Source: Flavobacterium sp. ENC (GTDB lineage: Bacteria; Bacteroidota; Bacteroidia; Flavobacteriales; Flavobacteriaceae). From it: a DNA stretch of 64,000 nucleotides. The stretch is from positions 248,001-312,000 of the forward strand of contig NZ_JAJMOY010000002.1 in the NCBI RefSeq assembly GCF_020991415.1, given 5' to 3'. This document shows positions 8,892 through 18,656 of the stretch, piece by piece; the first letter of the stretch is position 1; the number at the start of each line of letters is the position of its first letter. A program made the position numbers and the translations under genes. The notes beneath the pieces were generated by a model that had not been told where the DNA came from, did not search any database, and saw only the letters and a program-made list of their open reading frames with translations.

Positions 8892-11800
8892 TTATTTCAG
8901 GTTACGGACATATTCGGAAGGGGAGATACCGAATTCATTTTTAAAATTAACAGTGAATCGTTTCGGGGAATTGAAACCCACCGCATAGGCGATTTCGGCA
9001 ACCTGGAGCTGACTTTTCTCCAGAAGCTGTCTGGCTCTTTTCAATCGGACTGTGCGGATGAATTCTGCCGGGCCTTTTCCGGTGATGTGCATGAGTTTTT
9101 TATACAAATGCGTTCTGCTCAGCCCTACCATAGCACTGAGTTCCTCCACCGTGAAATCCGGATTGGCGATGTTTTCCTCGACGGTTCTGATTGCTTTTTC
9201 TATTAATTGTTCGTCAAGCGAAGTGATGGTAATTTCACTGGGTGCAACATCCATTTTCTGGCTAAAGGCCTGATGGGATTTTTTGGTCCAGTCTAAAAAT
9301 TTATCGATGCGGAGTTGGAGCAGGTTAAAATTGAAAGGCTTGGTCAGGTAATCGTCGGCACCCAGCATAAGACCTTCTATTTTGTATTCTTCGGCGGTTC
9401 GTGCCGTAAGCAGGATCACGGGAATATGAGACCATTCTATAGTAGTTTTGATCTGGGCGCATAATTCGGTACCGCTCATTTTAGGCATCATCACATCGCT
9501 CACCACAATATTGACATTGTTTTGCTGTAATTTTTCGATGGCTTCCAGGCCATCATGGGCGACCAGAACGGTATAAAATTCGGAAAGGCTTTCGGACATG
9601 AAATCGCAGAAATCTTTGTTGTCGTCCGTAAAAAGTAATACGGGCTTTTCGTTTGCTTTCTTTTCAGGAATATTTTCCAATACCGGAATCTGTTCTTTGT
9701 TTTTTACTTTCTGAACCGGCAGCCTGAAGGTAAAAACAGTACCTTTTGGAAAATTGTCCGTAACCGAAATACTTCCGCCGTGCATCGTGAGGTATTCGCT
9801 TACGATGTGAAGGCCAATGCCGCTTCCGGTATTTTCTTCACTTTGTGCAGCCTGATAAAAGCGTTCAAAAATATATTTCTTTTCGTTTTCGGGAATTCCC
9901 TGACCTGTATCTGAAATCGAGACAGCCACCTGTTTGCCTTCGCGGTACAGGTGCAAGTGGATGCTTCCACCGTCCGGTGTATATTTAAAGGCATTGGATA
10001 ACAGGTTAAAAAGTATTTTCTGCACTTTTACGCTGTCAAATTCCATCATAAGTGTTTCCATTTCACTGGTATACGTGAACTTCATATTCCGGTCTGTGGC
10101 ATAGGATTGAAAAAGGGTGCATCTTTCCTGAATGTAATATACAAAATCACCGGAGGTAAGATTCAGGTTTTCGTTACCCACATCGAGTTTACGGAAATCC
10201 AAAAGCGAATTGATCAGTGTCATCAGTTGCCCGACATTTTTATAGACAATACTGAGCTTGGCGCGAAGACCTTCCTCGAGTTCCCTGTTAAGAATGGTCT
10301 GAAGCGGAATGGTAATCAATGTCAGCGGCGTTCGGAGATCATGACTGATATTCGTAAAAAACCGGAGTTTCATTTCATTCAGATTGATTTGCTGCAAATG
10401 TTCCAGTTGTATACGCTGCTGTTCGAGCTCCCGCTGATGTTTTTTCTTTGTATAACGGATCACGTATAGTGTAATGGCTGCGATTGCCAGTAAATAGAAC
10501 AGAAAGGCCCAACGCGATAAATAGAAGGGTGGAGTGACCGTAATGTTTAAAACAGCCGGTTTTTCGTTCCAGATTCCGTCGCTGTTGGCAGCCTTGATTA
10601 AAAGCGTATAAGTGCCCGGAGCAAGTGATGAAAATTCAATTTTGTTTTTTTCTGTCGAAAGCCATTGATTACTAAAACCTTCGAGCTTATACAAATACCT
10701 GACTTTATCGGCGTTGACCAAATCGGACGTCGTAAACTGAATCGCGATTAACTGATCGTCATGACGGAACGTAAGGTCAGAGGTCTGCTCCATCGAGCGT
10801 TGCAGTAAGCGATGCCCGTTGTACAGTGAATCTACCTGAACGGGCACATTACCAAGGCTTAGTCCGGTAAAAATGACTCGTGCAAGCGGTTTGCTTTTTT
10901 CTGCCATTTTATTTGGGTTTACAGTGGTATATCCTTCTGTTCCGCCCAAAAGAATGTCCCCGTTCCGAAGCTTATAAATTCCGTGGGTGTTGAAGTAATT
11001 ATCATGAAGTCCGTCTTTGGCAGAAAAATTCCGACTGCTTATTTTTAATACACCTTTTGCATTAGTTTCAACCGTGAGTAACGATAATCCGTTGCTTGTC
11101 GTAACCCAGATGTGCTGGTGATTGTCTTCAATGATTCCCTTTACAATATTATCAGACAATCCATTGGTCTTGTCAAAATAATAAACCGTATCTTTTTTGG
11201 TATCCCAGACCGATAATCCTTTGGAGTGCCCGAGCCAGATATTATCCCGGGTATCTTTATAAACACTGGAAGTAAAGAGCTGCCTGAATTTTTGGGTTTT
11301 GCTTTTGTTTCCCGAAGCTTTGACCTGCTGTCCGGTCAGAATATCAATACTGAAAAGCCCGTTGTCCGTGCCAACGTACAATTGGTCGCCGTTGTCATAA
11401 AACATATCCAGCGTAAATTCGAGGCCTTTGACTGTTTTGGCTATCGTTTCAAAACGGGCTGCACCGCTTCTAAGGCATTGAATCCCATGTCCCAGCGTAC
11501 CAATCCATATGTTGCCGTAACGGTCTTCTTTTAAATTCCAGATGTCATTCGAATTCAAAGTGCTGTTTTCTTTCGTAAAATGCTGAAAGCTTCCGTTTTC
11601 ATAGCAGAACAATCCGTTTAAGTAGGTGCCAATCCAGATTCTGCCTTTTTTGTCTTCGAGTAAGGAAACAATGACATTGCTTGCCAAAGGCATTTTCCTG
11701 ATTTTGTTGCCGGAGGATTTTTCTTTGAAATACAAACCATTTCCATCGGTTCCCAGCCATAGATTTCCTTTTTTGTCTTCCAGAAAAGTGCTGACGTCCT

Positions 11801-12866
11801 TGCAGTCCTGTAATTCGATATTCACGAGATTTCCAAAACTGGCATTATAATAGGAAATACCTTTTTTGTTGTGGCCTGCCCACATGGTTCCGGTATCATC
11901 TTTATACAGGCAGCCGATATTGTTGGACGCGAGAGAAGCCTCGTTATCCGGATTGTGGGTGCTATTGGAAATGCTGTTATTTAAAGTATTATAAATGAAA
12001 ATTCCCTGATGGTCTGTGCCAATCCATACTTTGCCGTTTCCGTCATCTTTGATATCGAATATGACATCGTTTTGTGCATTTACTGTATTGTTGAAAGCGA
12101 TTTTTTTCCATTCGCTATGGCTGTTTTTTTTGTAATAAAGAGCCGCTGTATTAGAGAAAATCCACAATCCATTTTGGGAATCCACATAAATTTTATTCCT
12201 TTTATCCTGAATGTGCTGTGTTGCAACATCCGGGAGTTTCAAAAAAGATTCCCTGCCGCTGCCTTTGTCGGTCTTCAAAATAGTTCCGGAGCGCTGCACT
12301 CTAAAAATGGAATTGCCGTTATCACCTATAAAAACATTGGCGGCTTCTGCTATTTTTTCTTTGGAGGTAAAGGTTTTTAAGGTCTTTTTATGGGTGTCAT
12401 ACACAAAGATTTTGTTTTCGGACAAAACCCATAAGTCTTTGTTTTTATCGACGTAGATTTTATAATTTTCATTTGTTTTGATTCCTAAATCTTTGAGTAC
12501 ATTCGGAACATCACTTCTGAAGTTATCTTTATTACGCTGATAAACAATATAACTGAATTCGGTACTGATCCAGATATTCCCCAATCCGTCTTCCTGTAAG
12601 CCGCGAATATCGTCGTTGATAATGGACGAAGGTTTATCTGATTTTGTGGAATATATTTTAAATCCGTAGCCGTCATAACGGTTTAGGCCTGACTCCGTTC
12701 CAATCCACAGAAAGCCGTAACGGTCTTTTAAAATACTTTTTATCGTACTGTTCGAAAGTCCGTCGCTTGTTTTTAAATGATGAAACGTATACGATTGTCC
12801 CACAGCATCAAAACAGGCCATGAGTGACAGAATAAGTACGGATAGAAATCGGTTAAAAGGTTTCAT
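8892..12866 (-). CDS. Hybrid two-component system sensor-regulator (HTCS)
   Basis: 1324 residues from the ATG at 12866. In order: signal peptide (about 1-24), periplasmic two-bladed propeller sensor with many WIGT/WVTT repeats (about 30-690), Y_Y_Y domain (about 700-775), one membrane helix (near 790-810), HisKA with phospho-accepting His842 in SHDLRTPL, HATPase (NLLSNAFKYT, GSGIGLHI), receiver with Asp1124 (VVSDVMMPK) and Lys1176 (LTKPF), and an AraC helix-turn-helix at the C-terminus. HTCS proteins sense oligosaccharides in the periplasm and activate adjacent polysaccharide utilisation genes. The GH31 gene immediately upstream on the same strand is the obvious target. No SusC/SusD pair is in view. 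Confidence 0.95.
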   Translation of the reverse strand: MKPFNRFLSVLILSLMACFDAVGQSYTFHHLKTSDGLSNSTIKSILKDRYGFLWIGTESGLNRYDGYGFKIYSTKSDKPSSIINDDIRGLQEDGLGNIWISTEFSYIVYQRNKDNFRSDVPNVLKDLGIKTNENYKIYVDKNKDLWVLSENKIFVYDTHKKTLKTFTSKEKIAEAANVFIGDNGNSIFRVQRSGTILKTDKGSGRESFLKLPDVATQHIQDKRNKIYVDSQNGLWIFSNTAALYYKKNSHSEWKKIAFNNTVNAQNDVIFDIKDDGNGKVWIGTDHQGIFIYNTLNNSISNSTHNPDNEASLASNNIGCLYKDDTGTMWAGHNKKGISYYNASFGNLVNIELQDCKDVSTFLEDKKGNLWLGTDGNGLYFKEKSSGNKIRKMPLASNVIVSLLEDKKGRIWIGTYLNGLFCYENGSFQHFTKENSTLNSNDIWNLKEDRYGNIWIGTLGHGIQCLRSGAARFETIAKTVKGLEFTLDMFYDNGDQLYVGTDNGLFSIDILTGQQVKASGNKSKTQKFRQLFTSSVYKDTRDNIWLGHSKGLSVWDTKKDTVYYFDKTNGLSDNIVKGIIEDNHQHIWVTTSNGLSLLTVETNAKGVLKISSRNFSAKDGLHDNYFNTHGIYKLRNGDILLGGTEGYTTVNPNKMAEKSKPLARVIFTGLSLGNVPVQVDSLYNGHRLLQRSMEQTSDLTFRHDDQLIAIQFTTSDLVNADKVRYLYKLEGFSNQWLSTEKNKIEFSSLAPGTYTLLIKAANSDGIWNEKPAVLNITVTPPFYLSRWAFLFYLLAIAAITLYVIRYTKKKHQRELEQQRIQLEHLQQINLNEMKLRFFTNISHDLRTPLTLITIPLQTILNRELEEGLRAKLSIVYKNVGQLMTLINSLLDFRKLDVGNENLNLTSGDFVYYIQERCTLFQSYATDRNMKFTYTSEMETLMMEFDSVKVQKILFNLLSNAFKYTPDGGSIHLHLYREGKQVAVSISDTGQGIPENEKKYIFERFYQAAQSEENTGSGIGLHIVSEYLTMHGGSISVTDNFPKGTVFTFRLPVQKVKNKEQIPVLENIPEKKANEKPVLLFTDDNKDFCDFMSESLSEFYTVLVAHDGLEAIEKLQQNNVNIVVSDVMMPKMSGTELCAQIKTTIEWSHIPVILLTARTAEEYKIEGLMLGADDYLTKPFNFNLLQLRIDKFLDWTKKSHQAFSQKMDVAPSEITITSLDEQLIEKAIRTVEENIANPDFTVEELSAMVGLSRTHLYKKLMHITGKGPAEFIRTVRLKRARQLLEKSQLQVAEIAYAVGFNSPKRFTVNFKNEFGISPSEYVRNLK

Positions 12867-12994
12867 GTAAAAGTAAGCAGCTTTTGGAAGCACAATATAG
12901 GATAATATTTCAAGAAGTGGTGTGCTTCGCGAAATCCTTCCAAAGGTATAAAGCAGTGCGGAATACTGCCAGAATTTTGGTTTTTATTTAATAA

Positions 12995-13032
12995 AAAAGA
13001 GGTTTATACGGAATGTCGTATAAACCTCTTTT
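12995..13032 (-). terminator. Strong hairpin terminator after the GH31 gene
   Basis: Perfect 16-bp stem (12995-13010 with 13017-13032, loop GAATGT) beginning 5 bp after the GH31 stop and followed on the minus strand by a T-rich tract. It separates the GH31 gene from the hybrid sensor, so the two need separate promoters. Confidence 0.85.
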
Positions 13033-13036
13033 GGTA

Positions 13037-15901
13037 TTATTTCAGCTTTACGGTTTGCTGATTTCCGTCGTAACTAATTTCTTTTCCGGCGGCATCATAG
13101 GTAAAAGCCTTTGGATTCTCTTTACTTACGGCGACAATTACAAATTTGCGATTCTTAATCATTCCGTCGAATTTTCCTTTTTGTGCCCCAATGGTGAGGG
13201 TTCCGGAAGCTTCGTTATAATTGAAAGCTATATTCGAAAAGCTTCCTTTTTCGTAGTTGTAATTTTCGTTTTCATCTTCATACAGGGTGAATTTTCCATC
13301 CTGTCCCATATAAACATAAAGTACAATTTTATCTGCTTTTTTCTCTGTGCTGTATTGCATTTCAGGACCAACCGGAATAATGGCGCCCTCGCGAATAAAT
13401 AACGGAATGTGCTCATAAGGCGCGTCCACATTCAGCTGTTGTCCGCCGGTGATGTAACGTCCGGTGTAGAAATCGAACCAGTTGGTTCCTTCGGGGAAGT
13501 ACACATTACGCGTACGGGCTTCATATTTATAAACCGGGCAAACCATAAAGGAAGGCCCGAACATAAACTGATCGCTTACATTCTGCACTTTTTTATCTGC
13601 TGCAAAATCCATAAACAAAGGTCTCATGATCGTGTAATCGTCAAAGTACGTCATTCCGGCCATAGTGTAGATATACGGCATCAGTCGGTAACGCAGATTG
13701 GTATAATACAAAATAGACTGGTAAGCCGGGTGTGTATCCGGAGCAATGTTCCAGGGCTCACGGTACGGAAATTGTCCGTGTGCCCGGTACAAAGGAGCAA
13801 AGGCACCAAACTGAAACCAGCGCGTGTTTAATTCTCTCCATTCCTTATAATCGGCATTTTCCTGACCATTTTTGTCGTATTGCTGCTGTCCGCTTACGTA
13901 TCGGTCTTCTACACAGAAACCGCCAATATCCATTGTCCAATAGGGGATACCGCTTACCGCGAAATTAAGTCCGGCAGAAATCTGAGCCTTCATATCTTCC
14001 CAGCGTGTAGCAATATCACCGCTCCAGGTGGCTGTAGAATAACGCTGTAAACCTGCGAATCCGGATCTTGTCAGAAGAAACACCCTTTTGTTGGGTTCCA
14101 CGCTGCGTTGTCCGTCATAGATGGCTTCGGCATTCATTAAGGCGTAGGTATTAAAGAATTCGGTAGAAGAACCCAGGGCTGTCGGGCCGCACAGGGCTTT
14201 TCTGTACTCCATATCGGTACAATCCAGTACGTTGGGTTCGCTGGCGTCCATCCACCAGGCATCGATTTTTAGCGGGTATAAATTATCATAGATTTGTTTC
14301 CAGAACAATTTACGGGCACCACCAGAATAAGCATCGTAAAAAGAACCCACATATCCGGGACCAACCCAGTCCTTAACGTTATCTTTTATGGCTTGTTGGT
14401 ACATCCAGCCTTTTTCATCAAATTCCTTGAAATGTTCGGTGGTTTTGTAAAACTTCGGCCAGACCGAAATCATCATTTTTCCATTCAAAGCGTGAATAGA
14501 ATCAACCATTCCCTGTGGATTCGGGAAACGTTTTTTGTCAAATTCATGGCTTCCCCAGGAATCTTCTTCCCAGTAATTCCAGTCCAGGACAATATTATCA
14601 ATCGGGAATTTACGTTTTCTGAATTCTTTCAGGTTTCCGACAATTTCATCCTGTGTTTTATATCTTTCACGGCTTTGCCAGTATCCCATGGCCCATTTTG
14701 GCATAATCTGGGATTTCCCTGTCAAGGTACGGTAGCCTTTAATTACTTCGTCTGCAGAATTTCCGTGAACGAAATAATAATCGATTTTTTGTGTCATTTC
14801 GCTCCACCACACCTGATTGTTTTTTTCTTCTGCCGGCTGAGGCGTAAGCACGCGTAAACCACAATAGGAAGTTCCGCCATCCGGTTTCCATTCAATGCGT
14901 AAGGGAACGCGTTTTCCGGCTTCTAATGGCAAAGAGAATTTATAACTATTCGGATTCCAGGCCGTTCTCCAGCGCTCCGGAACTACTAATTTATTGTTTA
15001 GGTACACTTTTACATATCCGGCGTAATACAACGTAAACTTATACGTTCCGTTTTCCGGTGCTTCAATTTCACCTTCATACGTAACGTCAGCCTTTTTTAA
15101 AGGGAAGTTTTGCGGTAATTTTTTGATGCTTTTAATGTCTTCAAAGAAAATAGATTCTTCTTTGCGCTCGATGTTTTGCACGTCTTTTTCATTAGAAACA
15201 TACGTTCCGGTCAAAGCTCCGGGATTTCCTTTTTTATCGTATAATTTAAAAACGGTATTCAATTGTGCATACGGACGGCTTTCACCAAAACGGCTCAAAG
15301 AATAACTGTCCCATAAAATCCCGTAGTTTTTATTCGAAACGATAAAAGGCACCGAGACTTTGGTATTGTATTGAAATAATTCTTCGTTTTTACCTTTGTA
15401 ATTGAATTCATCCGCCTGATGCTGTCCCAGTCCGTGGAAAGCTTCATCGGCAGGAGAATCAAAGATCTGGCGAACGGTGTAGCCTTTGGTTCCTTCCACT
15501 TCAATCGGAGTGAAATGTCGCCCTCCGCCTGCTTTTTCGGCTAAAATTAGTTTTCCGTTTTTGTCTTTAAAGTTGATTCCGCCGTTTATTTTAGAAACCA
15601 TCACTTTCAGTCGTGAAGTGACAACCGAAACAGAATCGGCAACATTGGTTTCTATTTTATAAGGAACTTTTGATTTTCCGGCAACGATTATTAACGAAGA
15701 ATCTTTGGCGAAAGCAGCATCCGGAGTTGCTGAAACATGAATCAGTTCGTCCTGCAGTACCTGAATACGTACTTTCTGCACAGCTGTTTTACTGTTTTGT
15801 TTCACGCTTACAATGATGCCGTCGTCTATCGTTTGATATTGCTTCACCGAACAGGAAGCCAACAGCGTTGCAGCAAATAAGAAATGTATTTTTTTGCGCA
15901 T
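13037..15901 (-). CDS. GH31 glycoside hydrolase lipoprotein with PA14 insert (alpha-xylosidase-like)
   Basis: 954 residues. The lipobox LLASC (Cys17) predicts an outer-membrane or periplasmic lipoprotein. An N-terminal GH31 beta-sandwich is interrupted by a PA14-like module (about 225-365, containing YEGEIEAPENGTYKFTLYY and the GYVKVYLNN strand). The catalytic barrel follows, with nucleophile Asp552 in WWMDASEPN and acid/base Asp629 in WSGDIATRW. A C-terminal beta-sandwich/DUF5110 region completes the family length. PA14-containing GH31 enzymes are best known as alpha-xylosidases acting on xyloglucan oligosaccharides; alpha-glucosidase activity is the alternative. It neighbours an HTCS sensor. 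Confidence 0.92.
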   Translation of the reverse strand: MRKKIHFLFAATLLASCSVKQYQTIDDGIIVSVKQNSKTAVQKVRIQVLQDELIHVSATPDAAFAKDSSLIIVAGKSKVPYKIETNVADSVSVVTSRLKVMVSKINGGINFKDKNGKLILAEKAGGGRHFTPIEVEGTKGYTVRQIFDSPADEAFHGLGQHQADEFNYKGKNEELFQYNTKVSVPFIVSNKNYGILWDSYSLSRFGESRPYAQLNTVFKLYDKKGNPGALTGTYVSNEKDVQNIERKEESIFFEDIKSIKKLPQNFPLKKADVTYEGEIEAPENGTYKFTLYYAGYVKVYLNNKLVVPERWRTAWNPNSYKFSLPLEAGKRVPLRIEWKPDGGTSYCGLRVLTPQPAEEKNNQVWWSEMTQKIDYYFVHGNSADEVIKGYRTLTGKSQIMPKWAMGYWQSRERYKTQDEIVGNLKEFRKRKFPIDNIVLDWNYWEEDSWGSHEFDKKRFPNPQGMVDSIHALNGKMMISVWPKFYKTTEHFKEFDEKGWMYQQAIKDNVKDWVGPGYVGSFYDAYSGGARKLFWKQIYDNLYPLKIDAWWMDASEPNVLDCTDMEYRKALCGPTALGSSTEFFNTYALMNAEAIYDGQRSVEPNKRVFLLTRSGFAGLQRYSTATWSGDIATRWEDMKAQISAGLNFAVSGIPYWTMDIGGFCVEDRYVSGQQQYDKNGQENADYKEWRELNTRWFQFGAFAPLYRAHGQFPYREPWNIAPDTHPAYQSILYYTNLRYRLMPYIYTMAGMTYFDDYTIMRPLFMDFAADKKVQNVSDQFMFGPSFMVCPVYKYEARTRNVYFPEGTNWFDFYTGRYITGGQQLNVDAPYEHIPLFIREGAIIPVGPEMQYSTEKKADKIVLYVYMGQDGKFTLYEDENENYNYEKGSFSNIAFNYNEASGTLTIGAQKGKFDGMIKNRKFVIVAVSKENPKAFTYDAAGKEISYDGNQQTVKLK

Positions 15902-16035
15902 GGTTAAATAGTGGTTTTAGTAAAATTTTAAGGTAACAAATTTCAGTATAAAAAATCTATTTGGGGTATGTGTATGTTTTGAAGAAGGTATCATCATGAA
16001 TTATTTACCGGGTTTCCGGAGTGAAAACCCTTTTA

Positions 16036-16182
16036 ATGCCGTCTCTTTTTGGGAGTGTTGAAGTACTAATTATTTCTCCGGTTTTTGATGTAGCAACAGC
16101 TGAAAAGTGCTGCCGCATAGCTTTTGAATTTCCCAATGGAGTTGTCGGAGGAATTACTCTATTGTATTTTTTTGAATATTAA
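16036..16182 (+). CDS. Short unassigned ORF, possible gene remnant
   Basis: 48 codons from ATG to TAA in the 342-bp gap between the GH31 gene and the esterase. The middle reads RIAFEFPNGVVGGITLLYF. The FPNGV segment faintly recalls the C-terminus of IS66 accessory proteins (pattern I-E-I-x-FPNG-V), but no other part of such an element is visible. Probably a decayed fragment or chance. Confidence 0.2.
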   Translation: MPSLFGSVEVLIISPVFDVATAEKCCRIAFEFPNGVVGGITLLYFFEY

Positions 16183-16190
16183 AAAAGAAA

Positions 16191-16218
16191 AGGGAATAGC
16201 TTTTTAAAACTATCCCCT
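16191..16218 (-). terminator. Intrinsic terminator after the esterase gene
   Basis: Stem AGGGAATAG / CTATCCCCT (one mismatch) with a 10-base loop, followed on the minus strand by TTTTCTTTTTT. It lies 26 bp past the esterase stop. Confidence 0.75.
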
Positions 16219-16243
16219 GTTAACATCTTAATTTTTGTGTTGC

Positions 16244-17293
16244 TTATTTCAAAGTAGTTTTGATCACTACGGCAGCCTGTTCAATCGCAGTTTGTACGGC
16301 AGGCACATTCGCAATCGGGTTAAGAAGACCGTAATCGTGAATCAACCCTGAATATCTTGTTAGTGTTACCGGAACCCCGGCTTCGTTTAATTTTCTGGCA
16401 TAGGCTTCACCTTCATCTCTCAAAACATCATTTTCAGCAGTTTGTACCAGTGCAGGAGGCAAGTCTTTCAGTTGGGCTAAGTCGGCCTGCAACGGAGAAG
16501 CGTATATTTCTTTTCTTTTGCTGGTGTCAGGTAAATAATTGTCCCAGAACCATTTCATCATGTTTTTGGTTAGGAATCTTCCGTTTGCAAAAGAATTGTA
16601 AGATTCCGTTTCAAAATTAGCATCGGTTACCGGCCATAATAAAACCTGTAGTTTAATGTGTGGCCCTTTTTTGTCTTTTGCCATTAAAGTAATAGCTGCA
16701 GTCATATTCCCGCCCACACTGTTTCCGGCAACGGCAAGGTTTTTACCATCAACACCAATTTCTTTTCCGTGTTCGGCTACCCATTGTGTGGCAGCATATA
16801 TTTCATTAATGGCTACGGGATATTGAGCTTCCGGAGAAGGAGTGTAGTCCGGGAAAACTGCCACGGCACCGCTTTTCACGACTAAATCACGAACCAGCCT
16901 TCTGTGTGTCGGATAATCTCCCAGTACCCAGCCACCGCCGTGAATGAAGATAAATACTGGCGCATTCGATTTTGCTCCTTTAGGTTTTGTAATGTGAATT
17001 TTTACTTTGTATCCGTTTTGAGAAATCACTTTTTCAGATTCCTCAATACCGGAATAATCCACTTCTACGGATTTTTGAGCACCCACCAAAACATTTCTGG
17101 CGTCAGAAACACTTAATTGTTCTAATGGTTTTCCGTCACCTGAATTTAACGCTTTCAAAAACGAACGAACTTCTGTAAAGACCTGTGGATCATTTTCTCC
17201 TTTGTATTGTCTTTCTTGTGCTGTAGCTATGGTGTTTACAATAAACAATGCTGCAATAAATAAACCTTGTGGTAATAATTTAATAGTTTTCAT
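16244..17293 (-). CDS. Secreted alpha/beta hydrolase (HSL/BD-FAE-like esterase)
   Basis: 349 residues. Signal peptide about 1-26 (TIATAQ). Hormone-sensitive-lipase-type fold: oxyanion motif HGGGW at 118-122, nucleophile Ser192 in AGNSVGGN, acid Asp289 in ENDVLRDEG and His319 in GLIHDYG. All catalytic residues are in place. The family hydrolyses short-chain acyl esters; the substrate is unknown. A -7 box TATCTTTG sits 36-43 bp upstream (17336-17329), between this gene and the AraC regulator, so it probably has its own promoter and may be an AraC target. Confidence 0.9.
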   Translation of the reverse strand: MKTIKLLPQGLFIAALFIVNTIATAQERQYKGENDPQVFTEVRSFLKALNSGDGKPLEQLSVSDARNVLVGAQKSVEVDYSGIEESEKVISQNGYKVKIHITKPKGAKSNAPVFIFIHGGGWVLGDYPTHRRLVRDLVVKSGAVAVFPDYTPSPEAQYPVAINEIYAATQWVAEHGKEIGVDGKNLAVAGNSVGGNMTAAITLMAKDKKGPHIKLQVLLWPVTDANFETESYNSFANGRFLTKNMMKWFWDNYLPDTSKRKEIYASPLQADLAQLKDLPPALVQTAENDVLRDEGEAYARKLNEAGVPVTLTRYSGLIHDYGLLNPIANVPAVQTAIEQAAVVIKTTLK

Positions 17294-17328
17294 ATCTTTT
17301 ATGTTTTATCAGTTATAATTTGATAAGA

Positions 17329-17336
17329 CAAAGATA
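17329..17336 (-). promoter_or_regulatory. -7 promoter box for the esterase
   Basis: TATCTTTG on the minus strand, matching TAnnTTTG, 36 bp before the esterase ATG and past the stop of the AraC gene. No clear -33 element at the preferred spacing. Confidence 0.5.
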
Positions 17337-17370
17337 TGGCGGTAGTAAGGTGCTGAAAATAGACAAAAGT

Positions 17371-18243
17371 CTATTCTGATTGTACATTTTTCCCTTGAAG
17401 GTATTTTTTCCTGAAATTGGATGGAGTGTCGCCCACTTTACTGCTAAAAAGGCGGTTAAAGTAAGCCGGATCTTCATAGCCGAGCTGGTATGCAATTTCT
17501 TTTACGCTTAAGGAAGAATATCCCAGCAGCCTTTTTGCTTCCAGCATGATGCGGTCTTTAATGATATCGTTAGGTTGTGTAAGCTCCAGCCGATTGAATT
17601 TATTGGATAATGTTTTCGGAGCTACGCCAAGAATATCGGCATAATCGGCCACCGTATGTTTGGTTCTGAAGTGAATTTCAACCAGACGGCTAAAATCCCT
17701 GAAGAAATCCATTTCTTTAGAAGGTTCCGTATTGAGTATACCCAATTGCTGTACTTTCCAGAGGCGGGTTGCTTTTATAATGAGCTGCTTGAGGTACGTT
17801 CGGATCATTTCTTCCTGTGAAGAATCCACAGCATCAAATTCTCCCTGAATCTGATTAAAGATTCCTTCTACAAATCCGGATTCCCTTTCAGGCAGGGCCG
17901 TCATGGGCATTTCGAAAATATTATTGAACAATAAACCGTCACAGGCGACTTCGGCATCATGAATTTGCACGCAATAAAAATCACGGTTGTAATACATAAA
18001 ATAACCGGGCGCTTTGCCTTCTTTTTCAATTTGCAGGTACTGATTGCTATTAATGAAAAAGAGGGAAGAAGTTGTGGTGGTATACTGTTTAAAATCGATG
18101 GTCAGGGAATAATCTTCCGGTAAAAAAAGTACTTTGATATAGGGTTTGTAATAATCTCCGTTTAGTTCATCTACAGCTTCCCTGTCGAGCACCAGAAAGC
18201 CCAGTTTTTTATAGTTGGATTCGAAAATTTTAGGATTATTCAT
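17371..18243 (-). CDS. AraC-family transcriptional regulator
   Basis: 290 residues. The N-terminal half is a beta-rich effector region; the C-terminal 100 residues hold two helix-turn-helix units (TVADYADILGVAPKTLSNKF and SVKEIAYQLGYEDPAYFNRLF), ending in a normal AraC signature. It starts 5 bp after the stop of the response-regulator gene, so it is the last gene of the kaiC-led operon. It could provide a transcriptional output for that signalling system, or regulate the esterase downstream; both are inference. Confidence 0.9.
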   Translation of the reverse strand: MNNPKIFESNYKKLGFLVLDREAVDELNGDYYKPYIKVLFLPEDYSLTIDFKQYTTTTSSLFFINSNQYLQIEKEGKAPGYFMYYNRDFYCVQIHDAEVACDGLLFNNIFEMPMTALPERESGFVEGIFNQIQGEFDAVDSSQEEMIRTYLKQLIIKATRLWKVQQLGILNTEPSKEMDFFRDFSRLVEIHFRTKHTVADYADILGVAPKTLSNKFNRLELTQPNDIIKDRIMLEAKRLLGYSSLSVKEIAYQLGYEDPAYFNRLFSSKVGDTPSNFRKKYLQGKNVQSE

Positions 18244-18248
18244 TAGGA

Positions 18249-18650
18249 TTATTCTTGTTCTATCAGCGTAAGAATCTTTTTTGGAATCTCTTCAAAGGCT
18301 TCAAAAGAATACGGTTTGATCAGATAGGCTTTTACACCCAGCACATCACATTTTTCCTTGTAGGCCGGATTTATACTTGTAGAATACACAAAACAGGGAA
18401 TAGTTTTTAAATTGGTATGATTCAAAATTCGCTGTAAGGCTTCAATGCCATCCAGTATCGGCATATTTATATCGGTAAGAACAACATCGGGAATGGCATT
18501 TGAAGTGCTTTTTAGGTAATTGAGCAGCTCTTCGCCATTGTTTACAATACTTACTTTTCCAAAATTCGGGTTTTTATTGAAGGTCTCGTATATTACGTCA
18601 GCATCATCGCTGTCATCTTCTGCAATAACAATATGTAGGTTATGTAGCAT
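18249..18650 (-). CDS. Single-domain response regulator (Rcp1-like)
   Basis: 133 residues from the ATG at 18650; an in-frame TTG two codons earlier touches the kinase stop. Receiver domain only: acidic pocket EDD at residues 11-13, phospho-acceptor Asp60 in VVLTDINMP, Lys112 in LIKPYS. The IAEDDSDD start and the lack of an output domain are typical of Rcp1-type regulators that work with PAS or phytochrome-like kinases. It directly follows the kinase, so it is most likely that kinase's phosphotransfer partner and acts through protein contact. Confidence 0.93.
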   Translation of the reverse strand: MLHNLHIVIAEDDSDDADVIYETFNKNPNFGKVSIVNNGEELLNYLKSTSNAIPDVVLTDINMPILDGIEALQRILNHTNLKTIPCFVYSTSINPAYKEKCDVLGVKAYLIKPYSFEAFEEIPKKILTLIEQE

Positions 18651-18656
18651 TGGCAA

